DNA from: Owenia fusiformis
Lineage: Eukaryota > Annelida > Polychaeta > Sabellida > Oweniidae
Direction of reading: 5' to 3'
DNA: 60,000 bases
Assembly (NCBI GenBank): GCA_903813345.2
Contig: CAIIXF020000008.1
Span: 31,708,867-31,768,866, forward strand
Below the pieces are notes generated by a model that was not told the origin of the DNA, did no database searches, and saw only the letters and a program-made list of their open reading frames with translations. A program made the translations under genes and the position numbers. Below are positions 39,601 to 53,300 of the stretch, in pieces; within the stretch, counting starts at the first letter, position 1, and every line of letters begins with the position of its first letter.

Positions 39601-41330
39601 ATTGACTAATTTTTTTTCAAAATCAGCTACGTGTTCTCAGAAATTCAAATCTGACTTTAGTTTGACTTAAGATTTGACATTTGACCTTCAATGACCTTCT
39701 CAAAGTCAAAAAAGGTCAAAAAGGTCTTTTTTCAACTTGCTTCAAATTGACTAAATCTTTTTTTTCAAAATCATCTACATGTTCTCAGAAATTCAAATCT
39801 GACTTTAGATTTGACATTTGACCTTCAATGACCTTCTCAATGTCAAAAAAGGTCAAAAAGGTATTTTTTTCATCTTGCTTCAAATTGACTAAAAATTTTT
39901 TCAAAATCATCTACATGTTCTCAGAAATTTAAATATGACTTTAGATTTGACTTAAGATTTGACATTTGACCTTCAATGACCTTCTCAAGGTCAAAAAGGT
40001 CTTTTTTCAACTTGCTTCACATTGACTAAATTTTTTTTCAAAATCATCTACATGTTCTCAGAAATTCAAACCTGACTTTAGATTTGACATTTGACCTTTA
40101 ATGACCTTCTCAAGGTCAAAAAAGGTCAAAAAGGTCTGTTTTCAACTTGCTTCAAATTGACCAAATTTTTTTTTCAAAATCATCTACATCTTTTCAGAAG
40201 TTCAAATTTGACTTTACAAGTTCTCAGAAGTTCAAAACTTTAGATTTGACCTTTGACCTTCAATGACCTTCTCAAGGTCAAAAAGGTCTTTTTTCAACTT
40301 GCTTCAAATTGACTAATTTTTTTTTCAAAATCATCTACATGTTCTCAGAAGTTCTTCTTAAGGTCAAAAGGTATTTTCCAACTTGCTTTAAATTGACCAA
40401 ATTGTTTTAGGTGGTGACATTTTGTCATGTTAATGCCTTGTACTTTTAGATGCCACTAAGAAGAGTGGTCAGAGACCCGTTGGAGATGTAGCATACAGTG
40501 AATGCAAGGAGGTAGCGTCATGGATCACTCCTGTACCTGGTGGTGTAGGGCATATGATAATACTATGGTTTTACTTTTAGATGCCACTAAGAAGAGTGGT
40601 CAGAGACTGGTTGGTGATGTAGCATACATTGAATGCAAGGAGGTAGCGTCATGGATCACTCCTGTACCTGGTGGTGTAGGGCCTATGATAATACTATAGT
40701 TTTACTTGTAGATGCCACAAAGAAGAGTGGTCAAAGTCTCGTTGGAGATGTAGCATACATTGAATGCAAGGAGGTAGCGTCATGGATTACTCCTGTACCT
40801 GGTGGTGTAGGGCCTATGATAATACTATAGTTTTACTTTTAGATGCCAGTAAGAAGAGTGGTCAGAGACTCGTTGGAGATGTAGCATACAGTGAATGCAA
40901 GGAGGTAGCGTCATGGATTACTCCTGTACCTGGTGGTGTAGGGCCTATGACTGTAGCTATGTTAATAAGAAATACAGTAGATGGTGCTAAACGTGAACTT
41001 GAGGCAGCTAAGGTAATTCCTGATGTATTATTGGTAAATACTGAAAACTGTTTTATATTAATTCATAGAACAAACGTAATGTTTCTGCTGAGAATATTTA
41101 ACAGTGAACATTAGAGTATGTAATAAAACAACGTGAACCTTTTTTAAATCATATGAATGAAATGGAATCAGTATGACACTTATTCAGTAATTGTAATGTA
41201 TATGTGTGACATAAACACTATATTTCAAATAGAATATAACATTTACAATTTAGTGACATGCATTGGTTTTTCAGGTAAAAACTTGGAATCTCAGCACTCT
41301 ACCACTTCATCTTAAAACACCTGTTCCCAG
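21693..41330 (+). CDS. MTHFD1: MTHFD1 exons 1-9: dehydrogenase/cyclohydrolase domain
   Basis: Exon 3 encodes [18 protein letters not shown], giving Tyr50 and catalytic Lys54 (human Y52 and K56). Exons 3/4 give the IIVQ/LPLD folate-site motif, and exon 4 ends KDVDG (Asp123, human D125). Exon 5 has the [10 protein letters not shown] block. Exon 6 has the NADP-binding [13 protein letters not shown] segment. Exon 7 has [10 protein letters not shown]. Exon 8 carries [19 protein letters not shown] and AMLIRNTV; its only complete copy is the last unit of a 22-copy partial-exon array. Exon 9 is the linker ending LKTPVP. All expected catalytic residues are present. Confidence 0.95.
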
Positions 41331-44300
41331 GTATTGTCATTTTTTACAATTTCAACTTGAATAATTATATACATGTACTTTATTTAACTCTTGTGGTAAC
41401 ATATAGTTACATGTATAGTCTCAATTTTTGTGTATGAAGTTCAGCAGTTGGCATTCAGCGGTAATGCTTTGTCTATTGTAAATCTTAAATGTGTTTGACA
41501 ATCCCGGATCAGAGCGATCTAATGGTTTGAATTGACTTATGAGCCAAAGGATTGTTATATGCCATATTAAATCGTAACTCAACTATTTTACATTCATTGA
41601 ATTAATACCTACATATTTTTTTGTTGCAGTGACATTGAAATTGCTCTGTCTCAGACTCCTAAAGATATTGCTGTCCTTGCTAAAGAGATTCACCTGCAAC
41701 CTCAAGAGGTATGTCCATGTTAATAGATCATTCATTGACTGTAACTTCTGTAAATGGAACACCTTCCGATCTGAGTGAAACGCTTTTTAGAGCGTCCATG
41801 TTAATAGATCATTCATTGACTACAACCTCTGTAAGTGGAACACCTTCCGATCTGAGTGAAACGCTTTTTAGAGCGTCCATGTTAATAGATCATTCATTGA
41901 CTACAACCTCTGTAAGTGGAACACCTTCCGATCTGAGTGAAATGCTTTTTAGAGCGTCCATGTTAATAGATCATTCATTGACTACAACCTCTGTAAGTGG
42001 AACACCTTCCGATCTGAGTGAAACGCTTTTTAGAGCGTCCATGTTAATAGATCATTCATTGACTACAACCTCTGTAAGTGGAACACCTTCCGATCTGAGT
42101 GAAACGCTTTTTAGAGCGTCCATGTTAATAGATCATTCATTGACTACAACCTCTGTAAGTGGAACACCTTCCGATCTGAGTGAAATGCTTTTTAGAGCGT
42201 CCATGTTAATAGATCATTCATTGACTACAACCTCTGTAAGTGGAACACCTTCCTATCTGAGTGAAACGCTTTTTAGAGCGTCCATGTTAATAGATCATTC
42301 ATTGACTACAACCTCTGTAAGTGGAACACCTTCCGATCTGAGTGAAACGCTTTTTAAAGCGTCAATGTTAATAGATCATTCATTGACTACAACCTCTGTA
42401 AGTGGAACACCTTCCGATCTGAGTGAAACGCTTTTTAGAGGTTCTACTGTGCATTTGTTAGTGTGATAGTTGACTATTGTAGTAATGTATGTATTCAATG
42501 TGAATATTGACAGTTGATGTACATCCATTCTGTGTAAATACTGCCAATTGTACATGCATTTTTATACATACAATTTACATATACAATTTTGATACATGAG
42601 TTGCAGCTTAAATGTACATGTACATGAAGTTCTTTTGTTTCTGACTTTTACTTACAAAAAAATAATGTACATTGAACTTTAACTTTATATTTCAATCTTC
42701 ATTGTGATTGAATTCCTGAACTTTTGCATGGTTCAAATAAATTATGATTTTGATCAATGTTGATATTTTGGCAATTAATATTTGCAGGTTGATTTATATG
42801 GGTCAAAGAAAGCTAAAGTGTCTCTTAGTGTCTTAGAGAGGCTGCAGACACAACCTGATGGCAAATATGTAGTTGTTACTGGGTAAGTGAATCATGATCA
42901 CAATCACATTGAATCATATGGGTCAAAGAAAGCTAAAGTGTCTCTCAGTGTCTTAGAGAGGCTGCAGACGCAACCTGATGGCAAATATGTAGTTGTTACT
43001 GGGTGAGTGAATCGTTATCATCATCACAAGTCATTGTGATATGTTTTTCCTTCAATATTCTGAAAAAGTAAATGGTTGGCCTGTCACATGTAGCTGCTTG
43101 TTGCACTTTATGTTGTTGTAAATCTTCTTATGATATCCAATAACTGTGTCTAGACGTGTTGCTGCAAAATAACTTTCTGTCGTGCAGATGTACTAATCCT
43201 ACTGTTTTTTTCTAGTGAACCAGAGTTGTATGAAGATTGGTATGTGTATGTCATTTAAGAGAATTATGCTTTTGTTTTTGTGTTGGAAATTATGCAGTAT
43301 TTCTGTTTTGTTTTATGTTTTAGTTTCAAAAGTGGTTGCTTATATTGACAATTGTTTCATTATTTATTCAAGACAAAATTAATCCAACTTCTGAAGAAGT
43401 GGAACATAAACAGCATCAGTCAAAGTTCCATTAAAATTAGATGGTGAATTATGTGTAGGTCTAATATAGCTCCACAAAAGAATTGTAGGTAGTACTTACC
43501 AACATGGACAATAATGCTGTGCAGTTTCACCAAAAATATTCAATATAATATTCAAAACATTCTCTCAGTCCCAATTTTGTATTCTCCCTTCGACATACTT
43601 GTTGAAGAAACATAGAAATGTGAACACCTGCTTATTTCCAAAAAACTTTTAGCTGGTTCCAGTAGCATTTGAATTAGACAGGGTTTTCTTGGCTTTTGTA
43701 ATGGGGATGGAAAGCCAACCTAAATAGAATGTAACTTACATGGGTGACATAAGTTTTGATGTTTGTAAGGTTTTGTGATTTCCTCCCCAAATTCTTTAAA
43801 GTATCACCACCACTAGTAATATATTCTTGTATTTGTAGCATCACCCCCACTCCTCTTGGTGAAGGCAAGAGCACCACAACAATAGGTCTAGCCCAAGCCC
43901 TTGGGGCCAAGTTAAGACAGAATGTCATTGCCTGTGTACGACAGCCATCTCAGGGACCTACATTTGGAATTAAAGGTAGACTTAATTTTTAATGCTAAGT
44001 AATAGGGAGAAAATATAAAATTTGCAAGAATAAATTAATTGCTGAATCAGCTACTTTGTCATATCTATGGTGGCTGACATTTTCAAATGTGAAATAGAAT
44101 TGTATTTCTTGATAATTTAAAAGTGAAAAAAGCTGTTACTTCAGATTAAGCATGATTATTAGTCAACAAACAGTGATGTCACTAATGTGTGTGTTATTTA
44201 CCAGGGGGTGCTGCAGGAGGGGGGTACTCTCAGGTTATACCTATGGAGGAGTTCAACCTTCACCTCACCGGAGATATACACGCCATAACTGCTGCAAACA

Positions 44301-47300
44301 ATCTATTGGCTGCTGCCATTGATGCCAGAATGTTCCATGAGTCAACTCAGACTGATAAAGCCTTATATGGTCGTCTTGTTCCTAGTAAGAAAGGAAAGAG
44401 AGAATTCAGCCCGATACAGATTACACGATTAGAGGTACAGAATTTTCTTTGTTTATAAAAATTGCATATTAGTTCATCTTAAACATACCTGTAAGAACAA
44501 AACCTATCTTAAGGGCTGATGTGAAAAAGTCACTCCACCATTCAAATGGCATATTTATGAAAAGGGCGTAAGGTAGAAATGTACATGTAATTTAATAAAT
44601 CCTGTTTTTCTGAACACCTCTCTAATCTGAACATTTCTCTCTTATCACTCCCATTTTTAAGTCATCACCACAAGTGGTGACATATTGTTATGGTCTCTGA
44701 CTTTTTTGTGAATGGTGTTTGGCATCCAGCGTTGGTGTTCAGAGTTTGGTGTCTGTAACAAATGGCAGGTAGTGGCATTTTGTATCTTGTTTAATGTGCC
44801 ATTTAAGTTGCAAATGTATTTAATATTTAATTAAAAGCATAATGAAAGTGAACATATCTAATGCTTTTACTTGTTTTTTTTATTCTATCTTTTTTACTGT
44901 TTTAAAGTACGAAAGCAACCATTTTATTTCAGAAACTTGGTATTACAAAACGTAACCCTGATGAGTTGACGGAAGAAGAATTTGGGAGATTTTCCAGGTT
45001 GGATGTTGACCCCAGCACTATAACATGGCAGAGAGGTAATGAGGATTTTGTTGTGCAATAATATTTCGACAATGTAAACTTAAAATATGTTCATATACTG
45101 TACATTTAATCTTCCATTTTTTATTTGATTAAACATTACATTGTTAAATTAAAGCTTTGCTTGATAAATTTATTTATTGATGCCATTTACAATTTGCTTT
45201 TTACTGATGCTCTTTTCAAAATGTGTGATTTCTTTTTTCCTAAAAACTCTGTAAAATAATTGCCATTTTCCCTGTGATATATTTTATCGTATTCATTTTT
45301 AAACCTAAAGACTTCATTTCCTTCAATTGGAATGTTACTCTCCTGATTTGTTTGCTGACATGCACCAATGATTTATAAATCATCAAAATTTGAATACTTC
45401 TGGGCAGTTTAATGTGTATTTGTTCCGACGTAATATAATCTATCATGTGCTGCCATCTTTCTAACAGTAAAAAATATACAGTATATACAAAATAATGGAT
45501 ACCTTCCTAATCAAAGAAATTGGATTGTCTCCCATCATTCTTTCCCAATAGCAATCATAACTAAAATGTCCTTCTGCAGACCAAGCATTTAACTGAGAGA
45601 AGAATATTATGGTAATATTCAAACCAAATTGGTTCATGCCGGTCAAAAGAAAATCCCCAGGGAATGCTTGGAGCCTTCCTTGAGGTGAGCAAAAGTGTTC
45701 TTACTAATTGAAATAACTAATGAATTGACTTGTTTGTTGTGTTATAGTATTAGACACAAATGACAGGTACCTGAGGAAGATTACAATAGGACAGTCACCA
45801 ACTGAGAAGGGTCTTACTCGAGAGGTATAGTATATGTACAGTGTATCACAGGCCAGGGGGGTTGGGGGGTGAACCCAAAAATTCTTTCAAAATCATGCAG
45901 TTTTTCACCAATATGAGACCATTTTTGGGCCAAAGTTGTCAAAAGCGACCCTCCCTAGAATTTTTTAAAAAGTGAACCCCCTACTTTGATACTTTACAGT
46001 CATGAAGCACACAGTATATGTTCTTCCTATTTAATACATTCTCAAAACAAATCTAATTTTGCTACATGTCCTCTTTATCTTAGACGCAGTTTGACATCAC
46101 CGTTGCCAGTGAGATTATGGCCGTGTTGGCGTTGACAAAAGACCTTGCAGACATGAGGACAAGACTTGGAAACATGGTGTTTGCCAGCAATAAGAAGGGA
46201 GAGCCTCTCACAGCCAATGATTTGGTAAGGAACAGTACCTCTTCATATACTAAATCTGAATTCATATTATTAAGGAAATGATTTTTAAAGGAATTATAAT
46301 GCCTGTACATGTGCTGAATACATACACAGTAAAACCTGTATATCCGAATACCTTACTTGTCTTAAAACCTCTCAATGCGAACACTTTTCACAGAATTTGT
46401 CATCTCCTATTGATCTATATTACAAAGCATTGAAATGTAAATACCTGCTAATCTGAACACTTTTGGCTCGTACCAATGGCCTTCAGATAAGACAGGCTTT
46501 TTACCATTAAGAGTGAAGTGAAAGAAATGAGGAAACCTCGACTAAACAAAACTGGTTATGTGTAAAATATTTTGCTGATAGTGTACATGTATGAGTGAAC
46601 ACCCTGTCATGTGATGTGATCTGTGAGACCATCTCACTTGTTGATGTGTGATAAATGGATGTACAAACCGTTTGTTACATGTATTTATTCTATCCCAAGG
46701 GAATCACTGGAGCTCTGGCTGTCCTGATGAAAGACGCAATTCGCCCCAACTTAATGCAAACACTAGAGGGCACTCCAGTATTTGTACATGCGGGTCCATT
46801 TGCTAACATTGCCCACGGGAACTCATCAATCCTCGCTGACAGGATTGCTTTGAAGTTGGTTGGAGAGGATGGTATTGTAGGTGAGAATTATTGTATGGAT
46901 ATTACAATTAATCCAATGTAGCATGCAATTAACTTGAAGTTTCACTATCAAGATGTTACAGCCATCATTTTTTGTGATTGAAAAATTGTTACATTTTTCC
47001 AAGTTATGATATTTTGTCATTTCTTCACGTTCTACACTTTTTGATAGACATTCCCAATTTTTCAAGATCTTAAAATACTTAATATTTATCATATTCACAC
47101 AATCCAAACTGTTTCTTTCATGAAAAAAAGTTATAAGCAAATCTATAAAGTTCCCTTCAAAATTATACGATCACTATTTTAAAACTAGAGAAAACATACA
47201 TCAACGTATAACTCGATTTAGTCACAATTTAGATATTCCTAAACATAGAACCAGAATTGGTGAAAATTCTATTATGGTCCATGGTTCATATATATGGAAT

Positions 47301-50300
47301 TCCCTCAATGAAGATATTAGAAATAAACCATTAAATTCACTCATATCTCGTTTGAAAATTGACCTCCTGAGTACAGATTAACCAAAACATTTATTTTATT
47401 TCTTTATTGTCTCACATTATTGTATTTGTATATTGTATTCATATTATATTATTGTATTGACCTATGTACCACTTTAAATGTTCACAGTTTATCATGTTTA
47501 TTGTAAATTTAATTATGGGCAGTTATACACCCCTTGGGGTGTCATAGCCCGTATAATGTTGTAAATTTTGTAATGAAAACTGAAATAAATTATTTTGAAA
47601 TTGAATTGAATTGAAATTGAAAGTACAGAAATGTAAAAGTTCTCTGGAAACTTTAGATGGTGTAACAGTGGAAATTGATTGATTGATTTCAGCATTGCAA
47701 TGTTTCAACACCAAAGTAATGTTAATAGGGTAATTGATTAGCCATAATACCATTGCTCATCAGTTTAAAGATCTGACCCATGATCTTCCCAGGATCAAGT
47801 TGCTTACATGCATATAAAGTATTCCATCAACCTTCTCGTGAATCTTTTATTTTCAATACAGTGACAGAGGCAGGGTTTGGAGCCGACATAGGAATGGAGA
47901 AGTTCTTTGATATAAAGTGTCGCTATTCAGGCCTTATTCCCAATGCGGTGACACTGGTTGCCACGGTGAGGGCACTGAAGATGCATGGGGGAGGACCCAA
48001 GGTCATCGCTGGGGTTCCACTGCCCACTGCATACATTGAAGAGGTAAGTGCAATGGAAAAGGGAAAATAAGGAAAAGGGCAATTAGAGTCAAGGGGACTT
48101 CTTTTGCAGCAGGCAATCAGGGCTGGAGCTAAGCTGTGGTCCTACTGTCATGATCCGCAGATTCATATAATGTCCTGGCTGATTTTAGAAACTGCTTGTT
48201 TTTGGGGAATTGTGTAATTGCAGTCATAAAACAAAATAGATATGTCTTCATTTTCCATCATTTGCTTTTATTACATATTCACAAGAATTTAATTGTTTTA
48301 CTAGTAAATTTCGAAAGGATTTCAGATCCCTGTTTTCCTGGGTGCAATGGACATTCTCATTCAACTGTACTCCAATTTAAACTGAAAACACATAAAGTTT
48401 TTTTTTAACACACATATGTTGAAATAGAATAATGTGACCCAAATATATTTGAAGAGTGAGTTTCATTCCAGCCCTAAGTGCAGCCTTAAATTCACTGTTC
48501 ATAATGAGAAAAATAAAAAATAATTGATTGACTTATCAATTTAAATATTTTTGACTGATGAGGCACTTACCTTTCTTACCATTTTCGTCTTCTTGGTTGG
48601 GTTTTCTTACCACGTTTTCCAATTTTAGCGATTTTGTTTCTTAGGGGTTTCCTGTTGGTAAGCCTTTTTGGTGGCCCAAATGACAGGTCTTGTGTTAGGA
48701 ACCTGAACCTGGCTGGGATTGGGTTCACTCTTGGAACTTTTGGTTTTTCAATGTAGTTAGTGACAGGTGGTCCATCATCTGGATCAACACCTCTGTCATC
48801 AGGATCAACACCTCTATCATCAGGGTTGACACCTTTATCATCAGGGTCAACACTTTTATCATCAGGGTCAACCACTATTTCATCAGCCTCAATTTTTGGA
48901 TTTTCAATTTCAACATTAGGGGGAGATGGTCTTCCAAAATTAGATGGAAGTCTCAAATTAGGGTTACCATTGCTAGATGGCTTTCCAAATTTAAAAAGCT
49001 TCATGTCACTAATGGTTCTCTCATCAGGGACAACACCTTTGTCAATGGGGTCAACAGCTATTTCATCAGGGACAACACGCCTATCATCAACTTTTGGTTT
49101 TTCAATTTCAACATCAGGGCCAAAATTAATTGGAAGTCTCAAATTAGGGTTACCATTGCTTAATGGGTTTCCAAATTTAAAAAGTCTCATATCACCAATC
49201 GTCCTCTCATCAGGAACAACAGCATTTTCTGGAATATCCTTTTCTACACTCCCTGCAAGTTGATCACCAATTGTGTTCTCTTGCACAGCGTCCTCTAGTA
49301 GAGTGTTACCTGTTGCGGCATTATCTTCACATTTGTTTGGCTCAACAACATGCCCCATGAACAGTATAGCACCAGTTATGTCTTCTCGTATGACAAACAG
49401 GAAGGGGTGGTCTGCCCTGAATATCTTGGGTTGTTTAAGTTTAATGGATGTTGTTCTGAAGATGGTCCCTGTAGCTGCAGCAGCCTCTGTACCTACAGTT
49501 AAACAAATGTCATTCCATTTATAATAACATTGTTATAGTTTTGTGGGTGGTGTTCGGCAATAAGTGGTTTGTTTTAGCTGTCAGTGTCTGTAACAAATGG
49601 CAGGTGGTAACAATTTGCATGTTTATGCCTTGTCTGTGTCTACTAAGGGCAGTAAAATGTATATCCGAACACCCCTTTAATTCTTACACCTCCCAATGTG
49701 AACATTTTGTCTCAGTCCCAATTTTTCTTTCCCATTGATTACTCTAGAATTGGAACATCTGCTATTTTGCAATGTGTATTGATTTTAAATACCACTATGA
49801 CCATTCACATTATCTCAAGGATTATGCCTCAGGCACATTTCCTCTACAACTAGGGCTCAGTTTCCAATAGTTCCTTGAAATTGAGAAATACCTACTGTAG
49901 ACATTTTGATCAAGAAATGGAAATTAATGAAACAAAAATGCTTACCTTCTTCATTGACTTCTACGAAAGCTTTATGGATGACCTCACTGACTACTAGTTT
50001 AGGGTCATTAGACATGCCAGTCAGGCCACCTTCTTGGAATATAGACTTGATACCTAGCTGGCCAAGGATTGAGTTGACACTGAAGTCAGATGTAAATGTG
50101 AATTTTGGTAACCAGACCTTTACTTCATGATTACTTGAACCTCTGCTTGAAGCAGAAGACAGGAGGCTCTCCAAGTTATTAGGGTCTGTTTCTATCTCAT
50201 CTTCCAAGCCTTTCAGACCATCTACCTTATTTGGGAGAATTACGTACATGCTCAGCTTGCGGTCTGCATCCTGGCAAGCATAAGGAAGTCTAAGAACCTT

Positions 50301-53300
50301 ACTATCGAATAGTTCATCAGAATAACCGAATGCTGTTGATGTTGTATGCATCATTCGAGCGCATTTAGAGGTATCGCTTGTTGAGTAGAATCTCATATCT
50401 GATGTCTTCTCAGATTGAAATGGTGTCATCCAAAGTCCCTTAAAATATAGAGCATTTACAATAACCAATGCTGTTGAAGGACTTACTGCTCCTTGTGGTA
50501 TCAAATCCGGGATCTTATCATTTGTTTTACTCATGACCCATTGGTTGATTTTGAGTCGTATGTCTTCATAAGCACTCGCGAAGTCCACTTGGTCTAGCTC
50601 TGCGTCATAGTGCGATGCAACAGCTGTTAGGAAATTCTCAATGAATGGATATGTTTTCTCGATGAATAGACCATTGGCCGAGTGAAGATCGCATACGTCA
50701 GAGTCTTTGTACAAAATTGCAGATAAATTCTTGAATGCATTATGAAGTGCTTCATCAGATTGAAGTACGTCAGCTTGATCCTCTGGGAATTTGTCTTCTA
50801 TTGCGTTCAGCTTGAAGGCATCGATAATCTCTTGTTCAGCCATCTTACTAGCTCCCAAGGCAGTCATTGCCATTGCCGAGCTGATACTCATCGGACCAAA
50901 TATAACATTCTTTTCCAAATCATGTATTTCGTTAAAAATGTCCAAAGCAAATTGATTGTGTCCTTTACTGAGATGTTCCAAAGTTGTGTAACCATAGCAC
51001 CGTGTGATGATTGTCACGGCAACAGAAAAAGCCAGTAACTTCATACTTCCAGCCCCTAAAAACCTCTCCGAAAATTGTATCTTCTCACAATCAAACCAAA
51101 TATCAAATAAATAAACTATTTATTAGCTCAAGATATGCACTACTATATCATAGTCTTAAAAAGGTAGGATAATCAGATTAAAGAAGTTTATGTGAAGCAT
51201 GCATATATTAATGTCATTGATGTTATTCAGTGAAAACAAACAATTCATGCTGTTATTTGACAATGTAGAATTAAACATTTCCATGTTTATTGGACGGGAT
51301 CTTACATCAAGGACTCGGCTATTAATTTTGACGATTGATGCTTTGGCACATGTCTGAACTTCCTCCATGATAAAGTCAGTCTGCATTAATAAGTGCATTG
51401 TAATGATTTTTATATTGATCTACATAGACCCAGGAACATGTATGTTTAATTCTAAATCAAAGTTTGACAGAAATCGTTCTACTACTAACTTCGATTTAGA
51501 TTAATTATACATGTTCCTCAACTTATATTGATTTACATGTACTTTATTTATTCAAAGTAGTTGCAGTAGTGTATAGACAAAAATGATAACAATAGACACA
51601 GGTGTACTATATACATTGAATCAGTGCACAATATACAATTGTTGACCTCTCCAGAGGTCAACCGGCAAAATTGTATACCGAGACTGTAAACCGAGAAGCT
51701 ACTGTTGACAGAGACCGAAGGTGTTTCAGTGTTTACAGTCGAGGTATATGATTTTGACGGTTAACCGAATGGAGAGGTCTACAATTGTTTTGTTAGTCAG
51801 AAGAAACTAATAATACTCATATATACGACAGTCATCAATCATGGCTTCATTTCACAATCTTTTCTACGAACCACGCCAGCAATAATTTTTAAGAAAATCT
51901 GAAGACAGTGGAAGCTAAACTCTGTGTTTTCGGCACATAACTGCGTACTCACCAGAAATTTAATGTTAATTTTGCGTTTCTATTTGTATTGTTGCTATAC
52001 TCGTCATGTAGAAAAGTCAAAATATCACTTTCATCAACGTGTACAAAATGTCCGACTACCATGTTTTTTTTCTGTAAACATTGTGACGTCATATTTCCCA
52101 TAATCCACAAGTGTAGTACAGTTACATACGCGGTCAATAATATGATATCCCATGATGCACAAGTGAGGTACAGGCAAAAATGTTGACCGCTAATTGACCA
52201 ATCAGATGCGAGTATTTACACTGAGGTACTAACAATTACATTTGTTGAATAAGAATTCACAACTGAAAGGGAGTCTTTTTACATTATTAGTATTATTACA
52301 CGTTACATGTGGAAAGAAAATTTTTGAAGAAAATGCTATTAACCTGCACATGTTATTTTCTGGTACAAAATAAAGTATTTCCTTGCTTGTTTCAGCAAAG
52401 TATCATTAGATTGTCTTCTTGATGTCACATTATGTCACCACCACAAGTGGTGACATATTCTGGGCTTTCAATTGCAGGGGGCGAGTGTCCAAAATCGCCG
52501 TTTGTTTTCGATAATCCGCCGTTTGTTAGAAGTCAAATAGTCTTTCCAGTGGGTGTTAAATTGTGTTAATCAGTTAAAGGCCCCATATAAAGTTTAAACC
52601 ACTTTGGCTTATATTGTTGTCTTATCCAATGTTATCAAAGTGTGAAATGTGAAACTTTTCATTAATTTCAAAAATGTTTTTGAAGGACTTTTTGTTCAAA
52701 ACTAGCTTTAAGAGGTCACACTTATCCTTTGAAGTGTCACACCGATGCATAGCAATCATCCTCACTTGTTTTTTGCCGACAAAATCAAGAAAATTGGTTC
52801 AGGTTGATAGATGAGCGAGCAATGAACTCATACATGCATGAAAGTGGTTCAGGGAAAGATGCATTTCAAAATTTTAATTCTCATAGAAACCAATGGTGAA
52901 ATAATATTAAAAAGATAATATATTCATCGTTTTAACCTGGTTAAAATTGTCAAAATTGGTTTATTTTTTAAGTTTAGCATATTAAGAAAAGATTGACATT
53001 GAAAAATGTTGCCACATAGTCACGATGTGGTCACTTAGGTTGAAAATATTTTCGATATGCCAAATCATTGAATTGGCACATTATATATAACATTTTTAAC
53101 ATAGTGTGTCCGTTTTTCAATCTTTATATTGGTGTTATAAAGATATAAAGGTTCTTATATGAGTACCTGTGCAAGATTGTCCATTCTTGATGAGCTTTGA
53201 TAATTCTTCTTTATCGAGTCGCAGACGAGATAAAGAAACATTATCAAAGCGACTGTCGGATAAATTATGAATGCAGTTTCGCACAGGTGTCAACGGAACC

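Noticed and set aside
41711-42466. 251-codon frame of 27-residue repeats
   Set aside because: It stays open only because the 81-bp unit is divisible by three; it lies in an intron, out of phase with exon 10, and has no gene-like start or splice context.
48760-49263. 167-aa Ser/Gly-rich plus-strand frame
   Set aside because: It is the antisense shadow of the serpin C-terminal extension repeats.
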